Assembly (NCBI GenBank): GCA_004321905.1
Contig: SCQF01000044.1
Coordinates: 1-45,222 of the forward strand
Source: Verrucomicrobiota bacterium
Lineage (GTDB): Bacteria; Verrucomicrobiota; Kiritimatiellia; CAIQIC01
DNA length: 45,222 nucleotides
Direction: 5' to 3'
The stretch's first letter is position 1. The number at the start of each line of letters is the position of its first letter. The position numbers and the translations under genes were made by a program. Below, piece by piece: positions 1-8,300 of the stretch. Under the pieces are notes generated by a model. The model saw only the letters and a program-made list of their open reading frames with translations, searched no databases and had not been told where the DNA came from.

Positions 1-12
1 TATTTCGCAACT

Positions 13-345
13 ATGAATGACCACGAGGACCAAATCTTCGTATTGCATGCGGAAGTCTGCAAGAGCATGGCCAATCCAACGCGCCTCAAAATTCTGGCAA
101 GCTTGCAGGATGGCGAGCAATCCGTGGACGCGCTCGCCGGAAGGCTTGGTATTTCAAAGAGTAATGTGTCGCAACATTTAGCCGTGCTGCGAAATCGGCG
201 GATGGTGGCGACGCGGCGCGACGGGGTGAACGTCTTCTACCGTTGCGCCAATTCCAAAATGTTAAAAGCCTGTGCGCTCTTGCGGCAAGTGCTGTTGGAG
301 CAATTGGCGGCAGGTGGCAAATTGGTCAAGGCGGCGCGTAAGTAA
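13..345 (+). CDS. ArsR-family winged-helix transcriptional regulator
   Basis: A 110-residue protein of usual ArsR/SmtB size. The helix-turn-helix is clear around residues 40-75 (LAGRLGISKSNVSQHLAVLR followed by the wing RRDGVNVFYR). Cys20 near the N-terminus, and Cys78 and Cys87 in the C-terminal helices, could serve in thiol or metal sensing, but no canonical CVC metal site is present. The stop overlaps an ATG (TAATG), so it is probably co-transcribed with the DsrE-like gene. It likely represses this short ArsR/DsrE/methyltransferase/OsmC group in response to a sulfur or oxidative signal; that role is inferred from context. Only 12 bases precede the ATG, so its promoter lies outside the window. 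Confidence 0.9.
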   Translation: MNDHEDQIFVLHAEVCKSMANPTRLKILASLQDGEQSVDALAGRLGISKSNVSQHLAVLRNRRMVATRRDGVNVFYRCANSKMLKACALLRQVLLEQLAAGGKLVKAARK

Positions 346-359
346 TGAAGGAATACGCC

Positions 360-680
360 ATGAAACTGGGAATCATCATCTATTCGACCGATGCGGAGAC
401 GATCTGGAATGCCTTTCGGTTGGGTAATTTTGCCCTCAAGGCAGGCGACCAGGTCAGCGTGTTTTTGTTGGCCAAAGGCGTCGAATGCGCGTCATTGAGC
501 TCGGAACCGTTTGATGTGGTCGGACAAATGAAAGCGCTGAGCGAGCATGGCGGTCAAATCCTGGCTTGCGGCACATGCCTGAAAATGCGGAATTCAGGCG
601 GAACGGAGTTGTGTCCGCTATCCACGATGAAGGATCTCTATGAGCTTGTGAAAGATGCGGACAAGGTCGTGAGTTTTTGA
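360..680 (+). CDS. DsrE/DsrF-like sulfur-relay family protein
   Basis: A 106-residue protein with the compact DsrE fold pattern: KLGIIIYSTDAETIWNAFRL at the start, then VSVFLLAKGVE, and a CGTCLKMR segment carrying two cysteines where many family members bind persulfide. An ATG at 345 overlaps the previous stop, but the ATG at 360 is preceded by GAAGGA at suitable spacing and gives the family's usual N-terminus, so 360 is preferred. It probably carries sulfane sulfur or acts as a small redox partner, together with the adjacent OsmC relic. Family assignment is firm; substrate is unknown. Confidence 0.85.
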   Translation: MKLGIIIYSTDAETIWNAFRLGNFALKAGDQVSVFLLAKGVECASLSSEPFDVVGQMKALSEHGGQILACGTCLKMRNSGGTELCPLSTMKDLYELVKDADKVVSF

Positions 681-690
681 AAGGTTACCG

Positions 691-1263
691 ATGAAAATGC
701 GGGAAAGCGGGATGCCCGATGAGACCATGTGGGAACATTTCTTTGATGCGCCCGCTGCATTGAAACGGCTCGGACTGCGTGCAGACGACGCTTGTGTGGT
801 TGAGTTGGGGAGCGGTTACGGGACGTTTACGCTGCCCGCCGCACGCATGGTGCGCGGGCAGGTTCTGGCCTTCGACATCGAATCGGATTTGGTGGCGCTG
901 GTTCAGCGCAAGGCGCGGGCGGCGGGCTTGGCCAATATCCTGTGCGAACAACGCGACTTTGTCATGACGGGTACAGGCGTGGCGGATGGTGCCGCGGATT
1001 ATGTGATGCTGTTTAACATTCTGCACGCCGAACAGCCCGAGGTGCTGCTGCGCGAGGCACGCCGTATACTGCGCCAAGGCGGACGACTGGCGATCATGCA
1101 CTGGAACTACGATGCCTCCACACCGCGCGGCCCTTCCATGACCATTCGCCCCCAACCAGAACAGTGCCGGATGTGGGCGGAGGCCGAGGGGTTTCGGTTG
1201 CCGAAACCCGGCATCATAAATTTGCCGCCTTATCATTACGGTATGGTTCTGGAGTGTCCTTAG
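691..1263 (+). CDS. class I SAM-dependent methyltransferase
   Basis: A 190-residue protein with a Rossmann methyltransferase core. The SAM-binding motif I is VELGSGYGTFTLP near residues 38-50, the acidic end of strand 2 is AFDIES, and the post-core motif is ILRQGGRLAIMHW. The substrate cannot be read from the sequence. It starts 10 bp after the DsrE-like gene with AAGG upstream, so it belongs to the same operon. Small methyltransferases of this type often sit beside ArsR regulators; a metalloid or sulfur substrate is only a guess. Confidence 0.85.
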   Translation: MKMRESGMPDETMWEHFFDAPAALKRLGLRADDACVVELGSGYGTFTLPAARMVRGQVLAFDIESDLVALVQRKARAAGLANILCEQRDFVMTGTGVADGAADYVMLFNILHAEQPEVLLREARRILRQGGRLAIMHWNYDASTPRGPSMTIRPQPEQCRMWAEAEGFRLPKPGIINLPPYHYGMVLECP

Positions 1264-1313
1264 GCCGCGTTTATCAGGTCCCAGCAGATTAAACCTTGAA
1301 AAGGAAATACAGT

Positions 1314-1720
1314 ATGGTCAACATCAGCATCGAATATCAGGGTGGTCTGCGTTGCGAGGCCACGCACGGCCCATCAGGCGTCAAACTACAAACCGACGCT
1401 CCCGTGGATAGCCACGGCAAAGGTGCGTTGTTCTCACCGACGGACTTGGTGGCAACGGCGTTGAGTTCCTGTATCGCTACGGTGCTCGGTCTTGTGGCTG
1501 AACGGAAGGCTTGGGACTTGAAAGGACTCCGCGTTGAAGTGACCTAGGAGATGACCCAGACTCCGCCACGACGTATTGCCCGCTTGAACGCCGAAGTCTG
1601 GCTGCCGCGGCCTTACCGCCAGCAGATCGGGAATTGGTCGAGAAAACCGCGTTGCATTGTCCCGTCCAGCGCAGCTTGCATCCCGATATTGAGGCGCCGA
1701 TTGTTTTTCATTGGCCCTAA
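1314..1720 (+). pseudogene. OsmC-family protein, broken by a nonsense codon and a frameshift
   Basis: The ATG at 1314 has AAGGA 8 bp upstream and opens an OsmC/Ohr-type frame (MVNISIEYQGGLRCEATHGP), including the family segment FSPTDLVATALSSCIATVLG with its peroxidatic-type Cys. The frame ends at TAG 1545-1547, exactly where relatives continue VTKEMT; the same frame resumes EMTQTPPRRIARLNAEVWLP. Around 1612 one base is missing (CGGCC then TTACCG). Shifting frame restores PPADRELVEKTALHCPVQRS and then SLHPDIEAPIVFHWP, ending at TAA 1718-1720. That tail contains the second conserved Cys (HCPVQRSLHP). So full-length OsmC information is present but interrupted twice. Sequencing error at one or both sites cannot be excluded. 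Confidence 0.85.
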
Positions 1721-1732
1721 GCCGTCACGGAT

Positions 1733-2032
1733 CAGCACGCCAACCAGCGCCGTGCCCTGACCGGGGAAATCATGCAGATCGAGCAATTGCCCGCCGCCAA
1801 TGCCGGGTGTGCGCAAAGCAACCCCAATCTCTTCTTTATAGCAAAGCACTTGCAGTTTACCCGACGCCATGAAGAAATCTTTTGCCTGTTGCAACATCCC
1901 ATGCTCCGCCAGCGAGTCGCGGAAAACTCCAAAATTTTGGGGTTTGAGCGGGCCAACGTATTGACTCATCTCGTCGAAGTTCGGATAGACGCACCCTTGC
2001 CCCATTTCATGGACGATGACGGACACATCAAA
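1733..2032 (-). pseudogene. internal fragment of a glycoside hydrolase family 2-type enzyme
   Basis: About 100 residues on the minus strand read as a stretch from inside large GH2-type glycosidases: VIVHEMGQGCVYPNFDEMSQ, then GPLKPQNFGVFRDSLAEHGM, FFMASGKLQVLCYKEEI and LLDLHDFPGQGTALVGVL. Homologues are roughly 1000 residues and continue on both sides. Here similarity stops at about 2032 and at 1733, only 13 bp from the end of the broken OsmC gene. HEMGQG replaces the usual HE-GQW. The open frame runs on to 2107 and 1613 but with no recognisable sequence. This is a remnant, not a functional enzyme. Recognition is from memory of the family. Confidence 0.75.
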
Positions 2033-2080
2033 CTTTGTAACCGTCACCGGTGCTCGCGCCCGCTCAACTTTTTCAAACAT

Positions 2081-2099
2081 ATCCCGAAGCCTTGAAAAA
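2081..2099. repeat. degenerate copy of the 19-bp gene-end palindrome
   Basis: Read on the minus strand this matches TTTTCCAAGGCTTGGAAAA at 14 of 19 positions. It lies about 48 bp after the minus-strand stop of the diheme gene, the same kind of place as the clear copies. It could be a decayed copy or chance. Confidence 0.3.
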
Positions 2100-2146
2100 C
2101 GGAACAATCGCTGGAGCGGAACGCAAAAAAAGCGGTGATAAGCTCG

Positions 2147-4732
2147 TTACCAGGCCGCGCCCTTGATCGGCGGAGCCTTGGTCGTGGGTATGGAAGATTC
2201 GTCGTAGCGACGCGTGCCAAGACGAAGGGCCGCCCGATTAGCCGCTTCAATGGTTTCGCGCTGCTCATACTTCGCCTCACGACGGCGATCGGTTTCGCAG
2301 GCAATGAAATTCGGCGCATCGGGATTCGGCTGCGCAGCGAGCCGCGCCGCGCCGGTACGCAAAATCGTCAGCGCCTCTTTTCGCGCAACTTCGGCAAGCG
2401 CGATGAGCGCCGGACTGGCGTCCGGACGATCAAAGCTGACCCGCGTCATTGTGAGGTGGTCGTTCAAATCAAGGCCGAGTTGCTTGAGACGCGTAACTTC
2501 GTTACTGGCCAGCGGGCAGCGACCGTAGAGACTGTCCGGCCAGGCGGTGGCATAGCTCGGATAATACGGCGCATTGAGATCCACCCACGTGACGATGCGC
2601 TCTAGTTCTTCCGGCAACAATTTGATCCCGTTGTGGCCTTTCTGTAGCACCTGTACCAACCTACTGGCGCGCGCGCCCCACGAGTTCGCCGGTTGAATCT
2701 CCGCCGGACCAGCGCCAACCACTTTCAGGACTTTTTTCAGGTATAGATCCACATAGGAAACGGCGAAGGCCGCCGTGCGGTCGCCGGCGAGCACGAGTTT
2801 TTCGCCGGCTGGTTTGCCGAAGTCGTGGCACCGTACGCAATACTTGTCGAAGACCGGTTGTACCTCGGCGCGGTAGTTGAACAGACGCGGTTCGCCCTGC
2901 CAACCCATGAGGCGACTCGGCGCGCGTTGCAACGCGCGCGACGCCGCGGCGGCGGGCGGCGGCACAGCCAAGCGATCATCGTGACAGCCGATGCAACCCG
3001 CGCGCTCACCCGGTTGCACGAACGCGCCACTACGCATGGACTGAATCATCAATCCGTCTTTATCCAGCAACTGAAAATAGACGAACCGCTCGGCGGGCGC
3101 CTCGAAATAGGCAGAGCCATCCGCCTCGACCGGTACCGTGCCGAGGATCCGTTTGTTCTCGAAGCTCGACCAGTTCATCGCCGGACGGTGATAGCCTTGA
3201 CCGTTCCACGCCGGATAAGTCCAGAAGCGTTTTTCCGGTGCCTCAACCACGCGCAACCACTTCACACTACCACGCGTCACGCCGGCCATGTGCGTGCCGG
3301 CATAGACATCGGTGACATAAAATGTGCCGTTGCGGTCGGCGTAGTTACGCCGTTCCGGTAGCAGCGGCGGACGCAGATGCGGCATTAGCAGCATCGGGTC
3401 GGCGCAACCTGGCGACTCGGCATGAAGGCAGACCTCGTTGCCGAACGTGTCCACGAGATAGATGCCCTGCTCCTCGTTCGTGCCGATTTGGCGCGAACAA
3501 AGGAAGAACTGCGTGTCGAGCGGATAAGGATCGGCGTAGCGCGGCTGCACCGAGGTGAACGCATCCCATGCGCCATTCACCATGCCCGGCTCGCGCACCC
3601 GCGCCACGGCTGTGGCCGGCCACGTACGCACCACCGGCGCGCGGCCATCCACGCCGCGCCGCCGGTCGAGAATCGCCAGCGCACCCCACGGCCGGTCGTG
3701 GCACGAACTCAACACGCACAGCACCAGTGGCGTGCCGGGAATCTGCCGCGGCTCGATCACGCCACCGGGCGCCGGCGTGTTGTTGCCATACCACACTGCG
3801 TGCGCCGTGCCATCCGGGTTCACCGTCCACAGCCCCTGTGCATCACCGAAATTGCGGTCCACATACTCCCACCGGTCATAGATGATCCGGCCATCTTCCA
3901 GCAACGAACCGTGCCCCTCAAACAGATTGTTACGACCGATCTGCACGATGTTGGCGCCGTCGGCCTCCATACGGAACAGATTGCCCATGATGTGGGCATT
4001 GCACCCGCAGTACTTCGGCTCACGCGACGAGGTGAACGCGATGCGCCCATCCGCCAGATAAAACGGATCAATATCGAACACGCCCGGCGCACTCGTCAGT
4101 TGCCGGGGCGCGCCGCCGGTGGCGGCGACCTCATAGAGGTGGTAGTCATCGCCAATGTTTTTACGCATGGAGAAGACGATGCGCTGACCGTCAAAAAAAA
4201 CATCCGGATCGCGCGCCAGCCCGTTCGGGCCCGGATCCACCAACATCCGTGCCACGCCACGGCGTAAATCGAGCAGCTTAAGCGGACCACCTGGCCGATA
4301 GTTACGGGTATTGATTTCGCCCGTCTGGAACACGGTCTCTGTGTTGTGATGGTCCCGGTGGTACGGCGGACGCACCGCAAAGAGCAGCGGATATGCCACC
4401 AGCAGCGGATGCGCCGCCAGCGCCTCGCGTCGCAACGCGGCAAGCTGCGCAGCATCGCCGGGCGGAAGCGCGTCGAGCCGATGGAGAAATTCCGCGCCGC
4501 GATCATAGCGTGTTCCGTATTGCGCCGAGAGCTCCGCAACCGCCGCCCGCAAGCTTGCCGGATCGCCACACTCGTCCGCCGCTCGGACGGCCAACGATAC
4601 GAGCAACAGCACATAGAGGATGACCCTGCCCTTGAAAATCATGGCGCGCAACATAGCGAATCGCCCGCAGTTTTTCAGGTGAAAAATTGCATTATTGCAT
4701 TTGATCACCGGCTGTAGTGAGGCATACGGCAT
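2147..4732 (-). CDS. hydrazine-synthase-alpha-like diheme beta-propeller protein (HzsA-related)
   Basis: An 861-residue exported protein. A hydrophobic signal segment (ILYVLLLVSLAVRAAD) ends near residue 52. The middle is a TolB/propeller-like region with repeated VFSMR, IAFTSSREP and IIYDRWEYVDR strands. Two c-type heme sites follow: CIGCH at about 580-584 and CVRCH at about 632-636. This order, including HDRPWGA and WNGQGYHRPAMNWSS, matches HzsA-related proteins common in PVC bacteria, which are not implied to make hydrazine. The start is uncertain: ATG 4732 has a good AAAAGGA Shine-Dalgarno but adds 30 residues before the signal; ATG 4642 or 4654 gives a normal signal peptide. Probably a periplasmic electron-transfer or oxidoreductase protein; substrate unknown. 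Confidence 0.85.
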   Translation of the reverse strand: MPYASLQPVIKCNNAIFHLKNCGRFAMLRAMIFKGRVILYVLLLVSLAVRAADECGDPASLRAAVAELSAQYGTRYDRGAEFLHRLDALPPGDAAQLAALRREALAAHPLLVAYPLLFAVRPPYHRDHHNTETVFQTGEINTRNYRPGGPLKLLDLRRGVARMLVDPGPNGLARDPDVFFDGQRIVFSMRKNIGDDYHLYEVAATGGAPRQLTSAPGVFDIDPFYLADGRIAFTSSREPKYCGCNAHIMGNLFRMEADGANIVQIGRNNLFEGHGSLLEDGRIIYDRWEYVDRNFGDAQGLWTVNPDGTAHAVWYGNNTPAPGGVIEPRQIPGTPLVLCVLSSCHDRPWGALAILDRRRGVDGRAPVVRTWPATAVARVREPGMVNGAWDAFTSVQPRYADPYPLDTQFFLCSRQIGTNEEQGIYLVDTFGNEVCLHAESPGCADPMLLMPHLRPPLLPERRNYADRNGTFYVTDVYAGTHMAGVTRGSVKWLRVVEAPEKRFWTYPAWNGQGYHRPAMNWSSFENKRILGTVPVEADGSAYFEAPAERFVYFQLLDKDGLMIQSMRSGAFVQPGERAGCIGCHDDRLAVPPPAAAASRALQRAPSRLMGWQGEPRLFNYRAEVQPVFDKYCVRCHDFGKPAGEKLVLAGDRTAAFAVSYVDLYLKKVLKVVGAGPAEIQPANSWGARASRLVQVLQKGHNGIKLLPEELERIVTWVDLNAPYYPSYATAWPDSLYGRCPLASNEVTRLKQLGLDLNDHLTMTRVSFDRPDASPALIALAEVARKEALTILRTGAARLAAQPNPDAPNFIACETDRRREAKYEQRETIEAANRAALRLGTRRYDESSIPTTKAPPIKGAAW

Positions 4733-4854
4733 GCAGGTTCCTTTTGGAGGTACAATGTACTGCTAATTTTCCGCCGAGGGGATGGATGGAATCGTTTATT
4801 TATGTATAATATTACACCACAAGTTACAGGGACCACGCCCAAGAATTAAGGAAA

Positions 4855-4873
4855 TTCTCCAAGGCTTGGAAAA
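4855..4873. repeat. single copy of the 19-bp gene-end palindrome
   Basis: TTCTCCAAGGCTTGGAAAA, one mismatch from the consensus, begins 8 bp after the minus-strand stop of the FAD oxidoreductase gene. No second copy is found 31-32 bp away. The rest of 4733-4880 holds the leader of the diheme gene and an AT-rich patch (TATAAT at 4805-4810 on the plus strand) with no plus-strand gene behind it. Confidence 0.8.
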
Positions 4874-4880
4874 CCGACGC

Positions 4881-6731
4881 TTAGCACGCGGCTCCAAACG
4901 CCACTTTACTCGGCGCGCCTTTTCCCAGTGCGGCAGTCAACTTGGCGAGATGCTTTTCATAGACGCCGCGTGGCAGGACGCCGTGTTGGCGGCAGAGCGT
5001 GGCGGCCAGGCCAACGACTTCGCCCATCATACCGCAGGTACGCATCACGCGCACGGTGCCGAGCGCGTCATGGGTCACGCTGATGTCGCGTCCGGCCATG
5101 AAAAGATTCGGGATGTTGCGGCTATAGAGGCAGCGGTACGGCGCCCAGTAAGGTGGTTTGAATTTGCCGAAATGCGCTTCGGAAATGAACTCACGCCCTT
5201 CAAAACCTTTAGCGTATCGCAGATCAGGATAATGCCGGTCGAGATCCCAAGTGCACGGAAAACACGCATCCTCAAAAATACGCTGACCCACAATTTCTTC
5301 CGCGGTCAACAACACGTCGCCGAGTAGCCGCCGCGACTCGCGCTTGCCGGCAAGATAGGTGGCCCATTCAAGTTGATGATGGGGGAATTCGCCGTCCACA
5401 TTTTTGAGCGAGTCCCAAGCGCCGTACATGGCGCGGAAATTCCAGTCGCGCATGGCTTCGACTTCCGTGATGGGATCGAGGTCGAAGCCGGTCTCCCAAT
5501 ACCACTGACCGAGTTTGGTCAGATCGGCGGGAAGCGGTTTTTCGCCGCGGACGGCACGCCCCGGGAACGGTTTCCCGGAAAGATCGAGCGCCCAAATACA
5601 GCGCGGAAAGGCCACCGGCCCGCCGGCGTCGCGCAACTGCCAGATATTACTCGGCCCCATGTGTTGCTTGCGTGTGACCTCGAAGTCCGCGCCAGCCAGA
5701 AACCCCAGTTGCCCATCGCCGGTGCAATCGGCAAATAGCTCGCCCGTCACGCGAATGCGGCGGCCCGTACGGACATCTTGCGCCACGATGGCAACGATCC
5801 GGCCATCGTTGACTTCCGTGGCGACAAGCTGTTGCCATAGCAAAAGGTGTAAATTGCTTTCCGCGCGGAGCAGCTTCATGCGCAGCGCGTCGTCAAAATT
5901 TTCAGCCTTGTTTTCCGGGCCAGGCGGTGCTTGTCGTTTGTTACCCAATTCATTGACGACATTTCCAATATTTGGAAACGGCGCCTGCCCGGTTTTACCC
6001 GCCAGATTGACGCGAATTTCCGAACTGTTGTTGCCACCCACGACAGGCCGGTTATGCACCAACGCCACCTTCAGACCGCTACGCGCCGCCGTGAGCGCCG
6101 CACAAACGCCCGCGACACCGCCGCCGACCACGACCAATTCATAGCTGCCGCCATCGTCGAGTTGTTCGGACAACCCCAGCAACTGCCGGCGCAACACGGC
6201 GAGTTCCGCACCGTCATGGGGCGGGAGGAAGTTGACATCCTGACTGAACAAAATCGCATCGCAGCGGCCTTCAAAACCCGTCAGATCGCGCAACGCCAGT
6301 GTGATTTTTTCGCTCATCGTCACCGTGCCGCCATCTTGCCAATGCCACGCCGCACCCGCGGTGCCAAAAACGGTTTTAAGCGGCTTGCCATTGAGCAAGA
6401 CGAGGAACTTGCCCGGCGCGCCGGGCGCTTGCCACTTGGCCACCCAATCGCAGGTACGGACCCAAACGCGATAGGTGCCCGGTGCGGGCAACGTCACCGT
6501 GGTGGTGGCATCGGCCACCGGTTCGCCCAAGCCGTGCGCGAGGAGATACGGCGACCCCATCTGATCCATAAATTCCTGGTCCAGCACCCAACCACCGAGT
6601 TGCTGGAAATTTTCCGCTTCCACCAACACGAGGCCACCTGCCGGTGCGGCCAGCACGCGCTGACTCAACCCCCAAACGGCAGCGCCCATGCCCGCCAGCT
6701 TCATAAATTCGCGCCGTGGAATATTATTCAT
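4881..6731 (-). CDS. Tat-exported FAD-dependent oxidoreductase with N-terminal sugar-binding-like domain
   Basis: A 616-residue protein. ATG 6731 is chosen because AAGGA sits 6 bp upstream and the product then opens with a twin-arginine signal (RREFMKLAG, hydrophobic core, cleavage near LAAPAG). Residues about 34-165 (VEAENFQQLGGW, GTYRVWVRTCDW, FLVLLNGKPL) look like a carbohydrate-binding/beta-sandwich module. The FAD site is VVVGGGVAGVCAALTAARSG at about 200-219, followed by VVGGNNSSEIRVNL, as in the FAD_oxidored family. A further FAD contact is NLFMAGRDISVTHDALGTVR near the C-terminus. It likely oxidises a sugar or related polyol in the periplasm. It lies just upstream of, and co-directional with, the diheme protein, a plausible electron acceptor; that link is inferred. 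Confidence 0.88.
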   Translation of the reverse strand: MNNIPRREFMKLAGMGAAVWGLSQRVLAAPAGGLVLVEAENFQQLGGWVLDQEFMDQMGSPYLLAHGLGEPVADATTTVTLPAPGTYRVWVRTCDWVAKWQAPGAPGKFLVLLNGKPLKTVFGTAGAAWHWQDGGTVTMSEKITLALRDLTGFEGRCDAILFSQDVNFLPPHDGAELAVLRRQLLGLSEQLDDGGSYELVVVGGGVAGVCAALTAARSGLKVALVHNRPVVGGNNSSEIRVNLAGKTGQAPFPNIGNVVNELGNKRQAPPGPENKAENFDDALRMKLLRAESNLHLLLWQQLVATEVNDGRIVAIVAQDVRTGRRIRVTGELFADCTGDGQLGFLAGADFEVTRKQHMGPSNIWQLRDAGGPVAFPRCIWALDLSGKPFPGRAVRGEKPLPADLTKLGQWYWETGFDLDPITEVEAMRDWNFRAMYGAWDSLKNVDGEFPHHQLEWATYLAGKRESRRLLGDVLLTAEEIVGQRIFEDACFPCTWDLDRHYPDLRYAKGFEGREFISEAHFGKFKPPYWAPYRCLYSRNIPNLFMAGRDISVTHDALGTVRVMRTCGMMGEVVGLAATLCRQHGVLPRGVYEKHLAKLTAALGKGAPSKVAFGAAC

Positions 6732-6847
6732 GGTTTCCTTTCCAAATATTACGAACAACGAACGCACAGCATACAACATTTAGTGTATTCGCCCTTTCGA
6801 TTCAATGCCGATCTTGCTATTTTCCCGGCAACGAGAGGAATTTTTTC

Positions 6848-7771
6848 ATGAAAATTTCGCACATTGTTGCACTTGGAACAATTTTATGGATGACCGCGCA
6901 AGCGGAGACCAACGATGTTGTACCGCTCTGGCCGGACACCGCGCCCGGCGCAGAAAAGTGGTTGAACGCGACCAATTTGGAAGAAAGCCTCGTGCGCCCC
7001 ACCCTGACCATCTTTCTGCCTGCATCCGACAAAGCCAGCGGCACCGGCCTGCTCATCATCCCCGGTGGCGGTTATAGCGGCTGCTGCTATACCTACGAAG
7101 GTTTCGACCTCGCGCGCTGGTGTAATGAGCACGGCATCGCGGCTTTTGTTTTGCGTTATCGCCGCCCGGTCGCCCAGCAGCAACGCCTCTATGACCACAC
7201 CGTCCCGGCGTTGGACGCCCGCCGTGCCTTGCGCTTGATCCGCACCCATGCGACCGAATGGCAGGTCAATCCCGGTAAGCTGGGCGTAATGGGTTTTTCT
7301 GCTGGCGGCCATTTGGCCGCGACGCTCGGCGTGCATTTCGATGCCGGCCAACCTGCGGCCACCGATCCCGTTGAGCGCGAAAGTTCGCGTCCGGATTTCA
7401 TGACCCTCGTCTATCCCGTGATCTCAATGCAGAACGACGCGATCGCACATGGCGGCTCACGCAAAAATCTGTTGGGCGAAACCCTTGCTCCACACCTATT
7501 GGATTACTATTCCAGCGAACGCCAAGTGACCAGCAATACGCCGCCGACTTTTCTTGTGTGTAGCACAGCCGATAAAGTCGTTGCCGCCGAAAACAGCGTG
7601 CGTATGTATCTGGCGCTGAAAGCGCATGACGTGCCCGCCGAATTGCACGTCTTCGAGCAAGGCGCGCACGGCTTTGCCCTGCGGGCCCCCAAGCTGCCCG
7701 TGACCACGTATTGGCCCACGTTATTTCTCGCGTGGCTCAGCGAGCACGGTTGGGCCGCCAAGCCTGAATAA
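6848..7771 (+). CDS. secreted alpha/beta-hydrolase (acetylxylan-esterase-like)
   Basis: A 307-residue protein. ATG 6848 follows GAGAGGA at 8 bp, and the product opens with a signal peptide (MKISHIVALGTILWMTAQA). The fold motifs are in order: the oxyanion segment IIPGGGYSGCC, YRRPVAQQ, the nucleophile elbow GFSAGGH (Ser in G-x-S-x-G) near residue 150, the acid in CSTADKVV and the catalytic His in QGAHGFAL. Such proteins often deacetylate plant or algal polysaccharides, in keeping with the GH2 relic and sugar-type oxidoreductase nearby. It is divergently placed from the FAD gene, with about 116 bp between the starts. Confidence 0.85.
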   Translation: MKISHIVALGTILWMTAQAETNDVVPLWPDTAPGAEKWLNATNLEESLVRPTLTIFLPASDKASGTGLLIIPGGGYSGCCYTYEGFDLARWCNEHGIAAFVLRYRRPVAQQQRLYDHTVPALDARRALRLIRTHATEWQVNPGKLGVMGFSAGGHLAATLGVHFDAGQPAATDPVERESSRPDFMTLVYPVISMQNDAIAHGGSRKNLLGETLAPHLLDYYSSERQVTSNTPPTFLVCSTADKVVAAENSVRMYLALKAHDVPAELHVFEQGAHGFALRAPKLPVTTYWPTLFLAWLSEHGWAAKPE

Positions 7772-7777
7772 CGCGGC

Positions 7778-7796
7778 TCTTCCAAGCCTTGGAAAA
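7778..7796. repeat. single copy of the 19-bp gene-end palindrome
   Basis: TCTTCCAAGCCTTGGAAAA lies 6 bp after the hydrolase stop and between two convergent genes. Its centre is AGCCT, the complement of the usual AGGCT, so in orientation it belongs to the minus-strand gene ending at 7824. Confidence 0.85.
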
Positions 7797-7823
7797 GTTT
7801 GGAGACCGTGACAGGCGGCGAGG

Positions 7824-8264
7824 TCAACGCACCAGCAGGTGAATCACCGCGCAAACCAACGCGCCCAACAACGCCAGCACAGCCAAGCTTTTGTTGAACG
7901 AATAGAACGTATCCTCTGGCGTCATGGTAGCCACGACCTGATCGCGGTTGACCAGATCATTTTTCTGAACGTGGGTGTTGGCGATATAGCCTTGGATCGG
8001 CGTTCGGATCATTTGTTCGCCGTTGGTGGTCAGGAGGATGCGTGCAACGGGCTGCCCTTCCCGCACGAGTTCGCAGGGCTTCACAAAAACGTCTTTCACA
8101 AGCCCCGGCAAATCCGTCTTCATCTTCACTTCCCGCGGATGCTTCTTCAAGGTGGCTTCCGACGGGAACCAGCCGTCCTTTACGCACCACGCACCGAGGG
8201 CCAGCAGAATCACCGCCCACACGAGAAAATCGCTGGTCCCGGGGACATTGAATTTACGCGCCAT
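7824..8264 (-). CDS. small membrane protein with a biotinyl/lipoyl-like (barrel-sandwich) segment
   Basis: A 146-residue protein with hydrophobic segments at about 12-28 (FLVWAVILLALGAWCV) and 127-145 (LAVLALLGALVCAVIHLL). Between them, GLVKDVFVKPCELVREGQPV and IRTPIQGYIANTHVQKNDLV resemble the hairpin halves of HlyD/biotinyl-lipoyl domains; the central residues are TPIQG, with no MKM lysine, so modification is unlikely. It starts 36 bp after proS, with GAGG upstream, so it is probably in the proS transcript. Function unknown; a membrane-anchored adaptor is one possibility. Confidence 0.7.
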   Translation of the reverse strand: MARKFNVPGTSDFLVWAVILLALGAWCVKDGWFPSEATLKKHPREVKMKTDLPGLVKDVFVKPCELVREGQPVARILLTTNGEQMIRTPIQGYIANTHVQKNDLVNRDQVVATMTPEDTFYSFNKSLAVLALLGALVCAVIHLLVR

Positions 8265-8300
8265 GCGTTGTTTACCTCATACCGGATTCTAGCCAAGCGT

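Noticed and set aside
4805-4810. TATAAT on the plus strand between the diheme and FAD genes
   Set aside because: No -35 box at proper distance and no plus-strand gene follows; probably AT-rich leader DNA.
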